Below are positions 25,396 to 64,000 of a stretch of 64,000 nucleotides of DNA, in pieces (position 1 is the first letter of the stretch; every line of letters begins with the position of its first letter). The notes below the pieces were generated by a model, which did not search any database, had not been told where the DNA came from, and saw nothing but the letters and a program-made list of their open reading frames with translations. A program made the position numbers and the translations under genes. This DNA comes from Amorphochlora amoebiformis (lineage: Eukaryota > Cercozoa > Chlorarachniophyceae), in the NCBI GenBank assembly GCA_054601695.1, contig BAAHQB010000257.1, positions 1 to 64,000 on the forward strand. The letters run 5' to 3'.

Positions 25396-25400
<5 letters not shown>
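24402..25400 (+). repeat. 3' flank: CCCTAA array and degenerate 'GAATAGGTAATTA' repeats
   Basis: The AMT stop codon is itself inside a CCCTAAACC run, and CCCTAA repeat continues to about 24466. Two copies of GGAGGAAYGTTAC...CAGAGTAT follow (24495-24530 and 24604-24632). A family around CAGCGCTCCTACTATGAATAGGTAATTACCAT then appears at about 25008, 25092, 25256 and 25347, separated by TA tracts. No further exon is supported. Confidence 0.75.
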
Positions 25401-25429
<29 letters not shown>

Positions 25430-25547
25430 ATATGCATATAACATATAATACACATACAGGGCTTATCTGTAAAATATATACATATATATATATATATATA
25501 TACATTTATATATATGTAATATACATATATATACACATTACTTTATT

Positions 25548-25578
<31 letters not shown>

Positions 25579-25710
25579 TCGCAGTATACACGATGTATGT
25601 GAATATAAATATCATATGAATGTAGACAACATTTAACAACGTGTCATGTATGAAAAAATAAACGTTACATACGTGTATGTATATCTACTTATATTATGCA
25701 TATATAATAT

Positions 25711-25755
<45 letters not shown>

Positions 25756-25765
25756 CATCCAGACC
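25401..25765. repeat. (TA)n microsatellite region
   Basis: TA-rich sequence with short unique islands and no coding signal. Confidence 0.75.
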
Positions 25766-25799
25766 TCCACTGCAGTCTCCGGCAGCAACTAATCAATCG

Positions 25800-26125
25800 G
25801 ACTTTCAAGACTCCAAGAAATCTCTGCTTTAGATTGAGGATTTTCAAGAACTTTCTTCGAATTCTCCCCCGTTTTTTCTTTGTCTCTCTGAAAGATTCAA
25901 AGAAATCTTTACTATAGTTTGGAGACTTCAAGAAGGTTGTTCTCCCTTTTCCTTCTTTCTCTCTATCAAATCGTGACTCAATGAAATCTACGCTTTAATT
26001 TGAAGATTTTCAAGAACTTTCTTCGAATTCTCCCTTAACTTGTTTCCCTCTCTTAACATGGTTCAAAGAAACCTCAAGATTAGTTTGGAGATTTCGAGAG
26101 ATTTTCTATCTTCTCTTATTTATGG
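25800..26125 (+). repeat. four-copy ~83-bp tandem repeat
   Basis: Four diverged units start at about 25809, 25893, 25975 and 26059. Each opens with GAxTCAAAGAAATCT, continues with a TTTGGAGATTTTCAAGAA phrase, and ends in a pyrimidine-rich run (CTTTCTCTCT). The third copy is closest to the first (both have CTTTCTTCGAATTCTCCC). The repeat is followed by ordinary AT-rich sequence with no exon recognised. Confidence 0.85.
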
Positions 26126-26232
26126 TCTTTCTCTGTTCTATCTCTCCCCACCTATTCTCTCCACCTCCCTCTCGGATAATTGGTACAAGGTTTCAATTTA
26201 TATACATGTATTTATATATATATATATATCTA

Positions 26233-26264
<32 letters not shown>

Positions 26265-26499
26265 AATTGGGATTCAATGTACAGAATTAAATTCGTTCTC
26301 TTACTTTCTTCTAAATTTTTCCTCCTTACTTCCTCTTTTGTTGAATTTCTACGCCTAGTTTTTCCAAAAAATACATGCGTAAGCTCGCGCTTTCTCTCTC
26401 TATTCTCTCATTTTCTGGGTTTCCTAGGAAACACCTACATTCTTAACGTTACCTAGGAAACACCTACATTCTTAAAGTTACGAGTGTGCTATATACATA
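26126..26499 (+). repeat. pyrimidine-rich sequence with a 29-bp direct repeat
   Basis: T/C-rich sequence with one TA tract. Two adjacent copies of CCTAGGAAACACCTACATTC with nearly identical continuations lie at about 26425-26482. No gene is seen. Confidence 0.75.
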
Positions 26500-27240
26500 T
26501 ACATAAGCGTATATCCAAGCTTGTTTGCTGTGACCCGCCGGGATATTGGGCTAAAATCTTATTTTGTAGACCTTAGCCATACATGTGTTTTTTTAGTGTT
26601 CAAGAAGCGCGTGAGGCCATTAATTTGAATTGAAATTAAACTGTCAGCCTAACGCGTCTTTTTGTGATTTGGGAAATTACCGTATGGTCTATGGTACTAC
26701 TCTAGATGCTATTAGACTACTCTAGTACTGCGGCTAGCTACTCGTACATATCTGCGTATATCCCCTAGATCCCGGTATCCGATACGGTAGCATATCTACT
26801 AGTATCTAGCCTAGTACTAGTAGTACGCGGTATGTCTAGGTTTTCTATGTACTTTAACAGGGCCTGTAGCTGGTAACTTTAGCTCAAGACTAGAAGAATT
26901 TACTAGATTTAGAGTATCTGAACCTGGATGTTGTTAGTAACTTGTTACATTGTTGTATACCGGACGTTCCAGAAATAGACTAGTAGATAATAGCAGTGTC
27001 GGGTATAAACTAGATAAAAGGAGAAGATATTTTCTAGATTCTTTAGAACATTACTATCAAGTTGTACCAGTAACTAGTCTAGTAGTACGGACTCGCTGAC
27101 TCTGGCAGTATAAATAGATTACATCGTTGAACCCGCCGCGTACATCTAGTACATGTACGTCTGTAAAGAAACTATCGCGCCCACCTAGCTACGTCGCTTT
27201 TGCGCTACGTCGAAAACTCTTGATAGAGCTGGAATAAATT
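26500..27240. other. CTAG-rich island 1 (possible decayed element)
   Basis: Complex, microsatellite-free sequence. The tetranucleotide CTAG appears some twenty times between about 26695 and 27190, where only two or three would be expected by chance. Phrases such as CTAGTACTAGTAGTAC and TTACTAGATTTAGAG stand out. No long open frame is present. The same bias and related phrases occur at 57630-58500, beside a retrotransposon fragment, so both could be pieces of one repeat family. Confidence 0.6.
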
Positions 27241-28609
<1,369 letters not shown>

Positions 28610-28629
28610 TATATATGTATATATATAAC

Positions 28630-43196
<14,567 letters not shown>

Positions 43197-43580
43197 TATA
43201 GGTATATCTCAAAGTGATATAAAATACCTTTTCGGCTATTTTTCCTTTTTCGCGGGACACTGTTCAGGCTCAAATATAACAATTTCGCCCAAATCCCTTA
43301 GTCGAAGTGAACCATATATAAACAGAGCCACAGAGAGCACACCTGCCGAACAGAAGAAGCCTGCCTTGTCGGACGGAGTCCATCCCAGGTGTGAGGGGGA
43401 TACCAAAGAAGGAGGGGGGAAGGGATACATTTGAGGGGATGTGCTAGAGAGGAGAAGGACGGAAGAGAGAGAAGGAAGAGATTTGAGAAAAATTTCCCGA
43501 CCAGAGAATTTAAGTAATCGGAAAGGGGGGGGCTGGGTGGAAGTAAAGTTGGGTAGGAGGTGTTCTGAGAGAGGAAAGGG
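43197..43580. promoter_or_regulatory. candidate divergent promoter region
   Basis: Complex sequence lies between the start of the minus-strand gene (43196) and the plus-strand gene to the right. A good TATA word, TATATAAA, lies at 43315-43322 in a non-microsatellite context. A GTAAGA-donor first-exon candidate follows on the plus strand (ATG 43581 to 43621, [13 protein letters not shown]). That exon could not be linked in phase to the next recognised exon. The promoter role is inference. Confidence 0.35.
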
Positions 43581-43772
43581 ATGAAACTCAAGCGGGGCAA
43601 AGGAGAGAGACGGTATGAGAGGTAAGAAAGTTTGGGACGAAAAGTTTTCATATGAAAGTGTGCCTGCCTATATTTTGTTTTTTAGGTTACGAATACTTTT
43701 ATATATATATATTTTTTTATATATATATATATACATATATATGCATTGTATATGTATATATATATATGTATA

Positions 43773-43812
<40 letters not shown>

Positions 43813-43851
43813 GTATGTATACACACACACACATATATATATATATATATG

Positions 43852-43896
<45 letters not shown>

Positions 43897-43934
43897 TTAT
43901 ATATATGTATATATATATGTATGTATATGTACGT

Positions 43935-44038
<104 letters not shown>

Positions 44039-44049
44039 ATATATCTGTA

Positions 44050-44081
<32 letters not shown>

Positions 44082-44123
44082 ATACCTGTACATGCACACA
44101 TATACACATACACACCACACACG

Positions 44124-44183
<60 letters not shown>

Positions 44184-44185
44184 TA

Positions 44186-44254
<69 letters not shown>

Positions 44255-44298
44255 AGTGTATATAAAATATATTTACGATGTCATCATGCTTATCCTAG

Positions 44299-53355
<9,057 letters not shown>

Positions 53356-53436
53356 GTAACCCTAACCCTAAACCTAACCCTAGCACTAGCCCTAACCCTA
53401 ACCCTAACCCTGATAACCTGTCACCTCTCTTTTTGG

Positions 53437-53489
<53 letters not shown>

Positions 53490-53688
53490 TAGGAACGTAT
53501 GGAATGTGTACGCATGCACAGTATATATTTATATACATGTTTTTATATACTTATTGATATATTGCATATATATATATATATATACACATATATATATATA
53601 TATGTATATATATGTATTTAATTATGTATACATTACATAAAAATATATACATATATATTATATATATATTATATATACATATATATAT

Positions 53689-53721
<33 letters not shown>

Positions 53722-54239
53722 GGTATTTATATATGTAAAAGGGTTCTTCATTCCAAACAAGAACGATGAAAGGAAGGAAGTCGGGTGAAATCAACCTTAA
53801 CCCTAACTCTAACCCTAACTCTAACCCTAACCCTAACCCTAATCCTAATCCTAACCCTACTAGAGTTGGGTTTTTGTTAGGGTTAGAGTTCCGGTTGGGG
53901 ATAGCGTCAGGGATAGGGCGAGGGTTATACGCAGTTTTAACCTTAATAGCACTAACCTAACCTTAACCCTAACCCTAAAAATCAATCCTAACATGTAAGC
54001 CTGACCTAGCAACCCTAACTCCAATACATGTTTCAACCCTAATAACACTAACCCTAACCTAACCCTAACCCTAACCATATTCCAACCCAAACAAAATCTA
54101 AACCTAATCCTAACTGTAACCCTAGTCTCAACCCTAACCTTAACCCTAAATTGAACCCTAACCCCAACTCTCTTATCCTAGACTCAACCCTAATGTTAAG
54201 TGTAGCCCTAACGGTAATCCTAACCCTAAAAAACGCCAG
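53356..54239 (+). repeat. CCCTAA arrays and TA repeat
   Basis: The exon [12 protein letters not shown] (53320-53355) ends in CACAG, and the intron begins GTAACCCTAACCCTAAACC. TA repeat follows, then a second CCCTAA array (53796-54235). A possible small exon (53723-53784, VFIYVKGFFIPNKNDERKEV) does not fit the neighbouring phases. Confidence 0.8.
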
Positions 54240-56943
<2,704 letters not shown>

Positions 56944-56944
56944 A

Positions 56945-56969
56945 TGGATATATTAAGTATCCTTCATAC

Positions 56970-57052
<83 letters not shown>

Positions 57053-57111
57053 AAAAAAAAAGAGAAGAAAAGAGAGGAAATTAGAAACGATCATATATAC
57101 GTCTATATGTA

Positions 57112-57146
<35 letters not shown>

Positions 57147-57148
57147 AG

Positions 57149-57197
<49 letters not shown>

Positions 57198-57250
57198 ATA
57201 TATATATATATATATATATTATGTATATTTGTATATGGTATTACACATAT

Positions 57251-57304
<54 letters not shown>

Positions 57305-57381
57305 ACGCGATAAACCTATTGTGTTGCAAAATAAAAAGGATATGAGAGCATAAGGTTAGAAATATACGTATATGAACACCG

Positions 57382-57430
<49 letters not shown>

Positions 57431-57485
57431 CGCATACATATATACATACATACATATAATATGTTCATATATATATACATATATA
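56945..57485. repeat. (TA)n microsatellite with a small GA tract
   Basis: TA repeat; 57031-57077 is GA/A-rich. No exon is seen. Confidence 0.8.
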
Positions 57486-57489
57486 TATA

Positions 57490-58001
57490 TACTGTATACT
57501 TAGAGCCACACGTACGTTTCCGAGACAAAGATCCAATTTTTTCAAAAAGTTACCCAATTTATTCCGAGTTTTAATCCACAATTTTTTCTTTTGTACTCAT
57601 AAAACTTTTTCTTAGAATTTCAGGACTGAGTTCTAGTCGTTTATTCAACAGCTAGATTGACAAATTGATTTGCCAAGTTGTTACTATATCAACAGTAAGC
57701 TGTGAAGATATTGGTACCATGCATTACAGACATATCTAGCATATTCTGGAAAATGTACTAGATCTACTAGCATACGCATCTGGTATATCGACATTTACTA
57801 GATTTAGTAATTTTCTACTTTCAGCTTTTAGATACTCGAATGCTAGTCTAGTACTAAGTAGTAGTCCATCTTGTTCATTCCGCAGTACTTGGCCAATAGT
57901 CGAGCCGTTCTGAAATGCAACATCTGGGGATACAGACTTTAGTATCTAGAGTATGTATATATATATATATATATGTATTATATATATATATATACATGTT
58001 A

Positions 58002-58038
<37 letters not shown>

Positions 58039-58195
58039 GTATATATATATCTAGTATATGTATGACATTATTACCTATGCATGTATGTGTGTATGCATAT
58101 GTGTAATGTTAATGTTAGTAAATACAATTTATCAAGATGTAATATAACATTATACTGCGCACATGTATATACATAAATATATAACATCATGAAAG

Positions 58196-58243
<48 letters not shown>

Positions 58244-58248
58244 ATATA

Positions 58249-58300
<52 letters not shown>

Positions 58301-58385
58301 CATTCGTCAAACTTAGATATAATTATAATGTAATAAATACACGACGTAATCATTACATTACAATATTATACATATACATATACAT

Positions 58386-58419
<34 letters not shown>

Positions 58420-58614
58420 GATGTACACTAGAGTTACTTATTGGTTCCAGAAGGGGAAAAGACATTCCAAGGAAATTCCAGGATGTACTAGAAACTACCA
58501 GAATATACTAGAGACGACCAGAAGTAGAATATCGAGAATGAAGTACTATTTTGTGGAATGAAGTCACAGAATTCATAAAGCATTTACAAGAAATTAAACC
58601 GGAGTGAACATAAC
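57490..58614. other. CTAG-rich island 2 with TA tracts
   Basis: Two complex segments (57490-57950 and 58430-58614) separated by TA repeat. Both are enriched for CTAG in phrases such as GTACTAGATCTACTAGC, TTTACTAGATTTAGTA and GTACTAGAAACTACCAG. The second segment leads without interruption into the gag-like fragment, so it may be part of that element's 5' untranslated region or LTR. No matching second LTR was found downstream. Confidence 0.45.
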
Positions 58615-58890
58615 ATGGCTTCCACGGCTGCGGACAAACTTACGGACCTCATATTGAAGGATGAAGGCGATTACCGGCGGGTCACTGAGTTCTTCAGGGT
58701 TACCCCTTTCTCCCAAGGCTGCCATTCAGGGTTCGTCGCTCTTTGACGCTTGGATTCCTTTTCCTCGGCTCGGCCTTATGTCAGTTAGGGGAAATCCCCC
58801 AATTTCAGCCGCCAAAGCCTGGTAATCGAACCATATTGAATGGATTAAAGGGTTCCATGGGGTAAAGCCAAACGTCCGAAATCAAAGGCG

Positions 58891-59592
58891 ATGAGAAATT
58901 GGCGGGGCCCGACACCGAAGGCGAAGAGGCCTATCACGTTGGCAAAGGTCTACACGGAACTACCCACATATAATGGAGATCGAGGGAAAGCGACTCTATG
59001 GTGGGTGGAGACGAAAAAGATTCAAATGTTGGAGAAAGGACAGCCAGGATATCCGCACGGCGCACAACGCGTTTTGAGCATACAAGATGATCACAGGGGT
59101 TGGAGCGTCAAACAACGGATGAAGGAATTCTGTCGAGTAAGGGACCGAGATTCAGTTGGGATATTAATTGGAGAAGTAAGGAGCATCGCACAACGGAAGG
59201 ATGAATCAATCTAACGTTACTATGCACGGTTCAAGAAATTAGTTCAGGCTCTGGAGACGCAGGAGGTTGTCATGGGTGTGAAAATGAAGTGGCAATTCTT
59301 TCGAGCGACAATCACCTTGGGAAACAAAGTACGTGAGAAGCCGGAGATCATGACCGTTGCGGCGGCATTGGAATGTCTCATGACGATCGAACATGATTAC
59401 TTTGGGAAACAACGACCCTACGTTGACTACACAAGAGGTTCAAGGCACAACAGCAACCTCAAGAAGGAATATTTCACGACACGGGATGGAAAAAGGAGGT
59501 GTACGTATTGCTGCAGGACGAATCATCAACTTAAGGACTGCAAACTACTCAACAAACCTAGGGTGAAGCTGGAGAAGCAGTTGGAATGGTAA
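58891..59592 (+). pseudogene. gag remnant with zinc knuckle
   Basis: One frame with an internal TAA (59212-59214, between ...RKDESI and RYYARFKKL). Both halves are clearly one protein, since the second continues the capsid-like helix pattern. The zinc knuckle has exact C-x2-C-x4-H-x4-C spacing. The internal stop shows the copy is dead, unless suppressed. Confidence 0.7.
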
Positions 59593-59639
59593 TGCAGGAT
59601 GAGGAGGAAACGCGGCAATAGGCAAAGGCGGAATTCAAG

Positions 59640-60330
59640 TAGGACCAACAATGTTGAAGAAAACGACACGAGGACCGACGGACATCAGGCCAACCATATC
59701 ATTGATAGCGACTTCATTCGCGGGGATTGGGCCGTATTTATTACTGATAACGCCCAGGGTCACGGAGCGCCAAGGACAGAGAATATCATCGATGGAAAGG
59801 AGAAATATCATACAACGCACAAAGGCGACGCAAAAGGCATACGGAGGAGGATTCAGAGTGATTGGAGAGATTTTGCTACAGTTCCGGATCGCAAAAGACG
59901 GCACAACCATTGAACATCTATTCTGCGTTACTACCGCGAGGACCAGACTTCTCCGGCTCCGGCCTAATGCAGATATTAAGGGTTAACATCGACTACGGCA
60001 GGGACATTATTCGGTGTGGACGGATCAGGGCAGAAGTACCTATGTTGAAAATCGGCGAATGGAAGGCGCATTCGTCTGTCAACCACATCGATTTCGACCA
60101 TCAGGATTTCCCGACACCAGCACAATATCAGTATCCGGGAATGAACATCAGGCAGATCGCCGAGGAGTTGGAGCAGACGAAGGAGGAGGTGATATGAGCA
60201 TTGACGAAGGACGGCGATATATACATCACTTGCTGAGGACAAGATTTAAAGACATTACGGAAGCGCGGGAAGAACCATCTAACAAGATAGCACCGCTGAC
60301 TATTGACATCTATTTTTACCAGGTTTAATA
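59640..60330 (+). pseudogene. protease remnant in shifted frames
   Basis: The segment GGGFRVIGEILLQFRI (around 59841-59888) resembles the second half of a retropepsin. The next homologous piece (RVNIDYGRDIIRCGRI, about 59979-60030) lies in another frame, so at least one frameshift separates them. The catalytic DTG/DSG triplet is not visible in either frame. It may be degraded near 59675-59700. Confidence 0.55.
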
Positions 60331-60785
<455 letters not shown>

Positions 60786-62440
60786 ACATGCACATAACCC
60801 GAGACGCGGCAGTATGTGGTGAGCTTGGGCTTGCACAGAGCTGCTGGAGCGTAGCCCGCAGCCAGCGAGCCACCATAAGCGAAATGTTTGTAGAGTTTAA
60901 CTTTTCGCCAAATTGGTTATTGGAAAATGCGTAGTCAACCGGAACGCAAAAGACTAAGAGTACCCGGGTTTTCTTATCTTCCGAATAAGTTTAGGTAATC
61001 TTGGTATATTCTCTAATCTCGAAACAGTTGCTTTTGCGCACAGTTTGGGAAAATCACCCGAAATTCATAATTATTGCCGGATAATTCATAATTATAGTTT
61101 TGAAGCCATTTGGACTCTGAAACTAAACGACAGAGTAAACGTGTGGAAGATATGTGCGAACACACCAAACCCATCCAGCAACACGCACTCCCGTGCTTAC
61201 GCTGTCCCATTCGAAGGCATCAATCATCGCTGTGGAGGATCGCACTATGGAGTATATCCTGAGAGCTGAAAAAATTTGAGAAAGTTCCTGGCGAGATTTT
61301 GTGAATTCTTCTAAGAGATGGGAAGTACGGAAACTCGTGAATTTTTCGATGAAATGAAGAAGAAGTAACCTTATGTGGAAGATGTTGTCATGGTATCGTC
61401 TGCCCCTCAAGAGTCTCTTTTTCCTCGGAAAAATCGACCGAAATATCATAGGATAGCCTTGATGGCCGCCTCGGGGCGCGCCATATCCTGTAGGCCAGAG
61501 TTCCACGAATTTGAAGGCACGAAGAAAGAGGGAAATGTGATCTTTGACCTCTCACCTCTTCGAATGGACCCGAATGTAGGCGGGTATGCTGAAAAATGTG
61601 ATAGATTCTGAGTTCTTGCGTGCAGATGTGTTGGAAGAGATTTTCCTCTCATGGGAGGTTGTATATTGGTCGTGTGAATGCGAGTGAGTTTTCACGGTAT
61701 GTAGGAGGAGATACAGCGGAGGTGTGACTGTGTAGATGTGTTTCGAAAGTGCGGGAGAATGTTTCGAGTCTCATCACCCAAGTTACCAAGTTTCCTCCGT
61801 TGCTGGCACCAACCTGAACATTTTATATTCCAAAATCTGTGCATGCACTTGTCCTCTCTCTTGTAGTCATCGCCTTCTCCCATCCTCTTTCCTTTGCATT
61901 TATTATTACAATGTCTGAAAACAGCATTACAAAAGAATAATTTTGACATTCCAGCATTTCTCGGCCTTGGGACCGTACGAGTGAACGCCATCTCTTTTCC
62001 GCTCGTTCTCTCGCTCTCTCTCAAGGTCGATGTCGCTCACATTGCTCTCCATCTCTCATCTTCCTAATCTTTTTCTCATCCCATCTCTCGCAATTTCGCG
62101 TATGCTGTACACCAACAGCATGTCACTCCCACGTCCTCCGAAAACGTGACACCACGCCTGTCACGTACATGATAGCCACGTTACTCTTCGTGACTCACTT
62201 CCCTCTTTCACTCAGGCTGCGCTTGCTTCTTCGACTCAAGTGCCCACTACATGTAATCTCCCCTCTTTCTTTTCCTAACCTCTCATTCAACTTTCAAATC
62301 AGGGGCACCGTCGACTCCAGCCCCTTCTGCTCCCGGTAGATGTGTACATTTACGACATATAAAAAGAATATACAATGTAACTCAGATACGTGTAAAATTA
62401 GGTCTTTGGTACCATAAACTACTGCATGTTGAAAAGAACA
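60786..62440. other. complex sequence, no assigned gene
   Basis: About 1.6 kb of ordinary complexity. Several 60-130-codon frames overlap on both strands. A CATAATTAT...ATTCATAATTATAG direct repeat lies at about 61065-61100. Pyrimidine-rich sequence with several CACG/CGTG words follows at 62000-62200. It could hold exons of a gene that continues beyond the window, or a second decayed element. I cannot decide. Confidence 0.5.
61375..61611 (+). CDS. uncharacterised ORF, possible coding remnant
   Basis: 78 codons from ATG to a stop, with varied composition and a plausible C-terminal half (EFHEFEGTKKEGNVIFDLSP, then LRMDPNVGGYAEKCDRF). No motif is recognised. A 127-codon frame on the opposite strand overlaps it, and neither has supporting splice partners. 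Confidence 0.25.
   Translation: MEDVVMVSSAPQESLFPRKNRPKYHRIALMAASGRAISCRPEFHEFEGTKKEGNVIFDLSPLRMDPNVGGYAEKCDRF

Positions 62441-64000
<1,560 letters not shown>

Larger units (their letters stand above)
58615..60330 (+). mobile_element. truncated Ty3-like LTR retrotransposon, gag-protease part
   Basis: Decayed coding remnant of a retrotransposon. From the ATG at 58615 the gag frame runs 43 codons to a stop, is lost, and resumes with the same frame at 58891. It shows a capsid-like segment and a CCHC zinc knuckle (CTYCCRTNHQLKDC, about 59512-59553). Protease-like segments follow in two frames. The fragment ends with a linker typical of sequence just before reverse transcriptase ([12 protein letters not shown], about 60275-60310). 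No reverse transcriptase, RNase H or integrase is present; TA repeat begins instead. Base composition is much richer in GC than the surroundings. Ty3-like is inferred from domain order and general motif look. Confidence 0.7.

Overview
This is a eukaryotic nuclear window, probably from a protist or microalga. Coding sequence occurs only as short islands (roughly 14-130 nt) bounded by GT...AG signals. The islands sit in a sea of (TA)n microsatellite, TTAGGG/CCCTAA telomere-like repeat and long GA/CT tracts. No bacterial-style genes, rRNA, credible tRNA or CRISPR array are present. TTAGGG is the telomere unit of several algal and protist groups (as well as animals and fungi), so I do not name a species. 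Nearly all long ORFs here are translations of simple repeats (Tyr/Ile from TA; Ser/Leu or Arg/Glu from CT/GA) and are not genes.

Layout. 1-11940: gene-free simple repeats, with embedded tandem repeats and two telomere-like blocks. 11941-13181: ordinary complex sequence, the probable 5' flank of the first gene. 13182-24401 (+): a complete ammonium transporter gene (AMT/Amt family), reassembled by hand from 33 exons of 28-111 nt. All phases agree, giving 552 codons including the stop. 24402-28600: degenerate tandem repeats, a CTAG-rich island and a pure (GA)n tract. 28630-43196 (-): a second gene of at least 20 small exons in consistent phase (320 codons, 3' end not found). It encodes an unrecognised, highly charged, probably nuclear protein. 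43197-43580: candidate divergent promoter. 44299-53355 (+), possibly on to 56943: a third gene of at least 13 exons encoding an unrecognised basic, Ser/Thr-Pro-rich protein with an Asn-Ser hexapeptide repeat. 57490-58560: second CTAG-rich island. 58615-60330 (+): broken, truncated gag-protease part of a Ty3-like LTR retrotransposon. 60780-62350: complex sequence with no recognised gene. The rest to 64000 is TA microsatellite.

The most interesting observation is the intron architecture. Introns consist almost entirely of microsatellite or telomere-like repeat. One (41991-42088, minus strand) is 98 nt of telomeric repeat and nothing else, with donor GTAACC and acceptor CCTAG both formed by the repeat. 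Many other introns pass from the donor straight into CCCTAA repeat, or carry it just before the acceptor. The repeat word CTAAC also matches the classical branch-point consensus. This suggests that telomere-like arrays are, or became, spliceable introns. Several exons also have decaying tandem copies, and a roughly 45-bp word recurs inside four telomere-like blocks. All exon calls were made by eye; RNA-seq would decide them.
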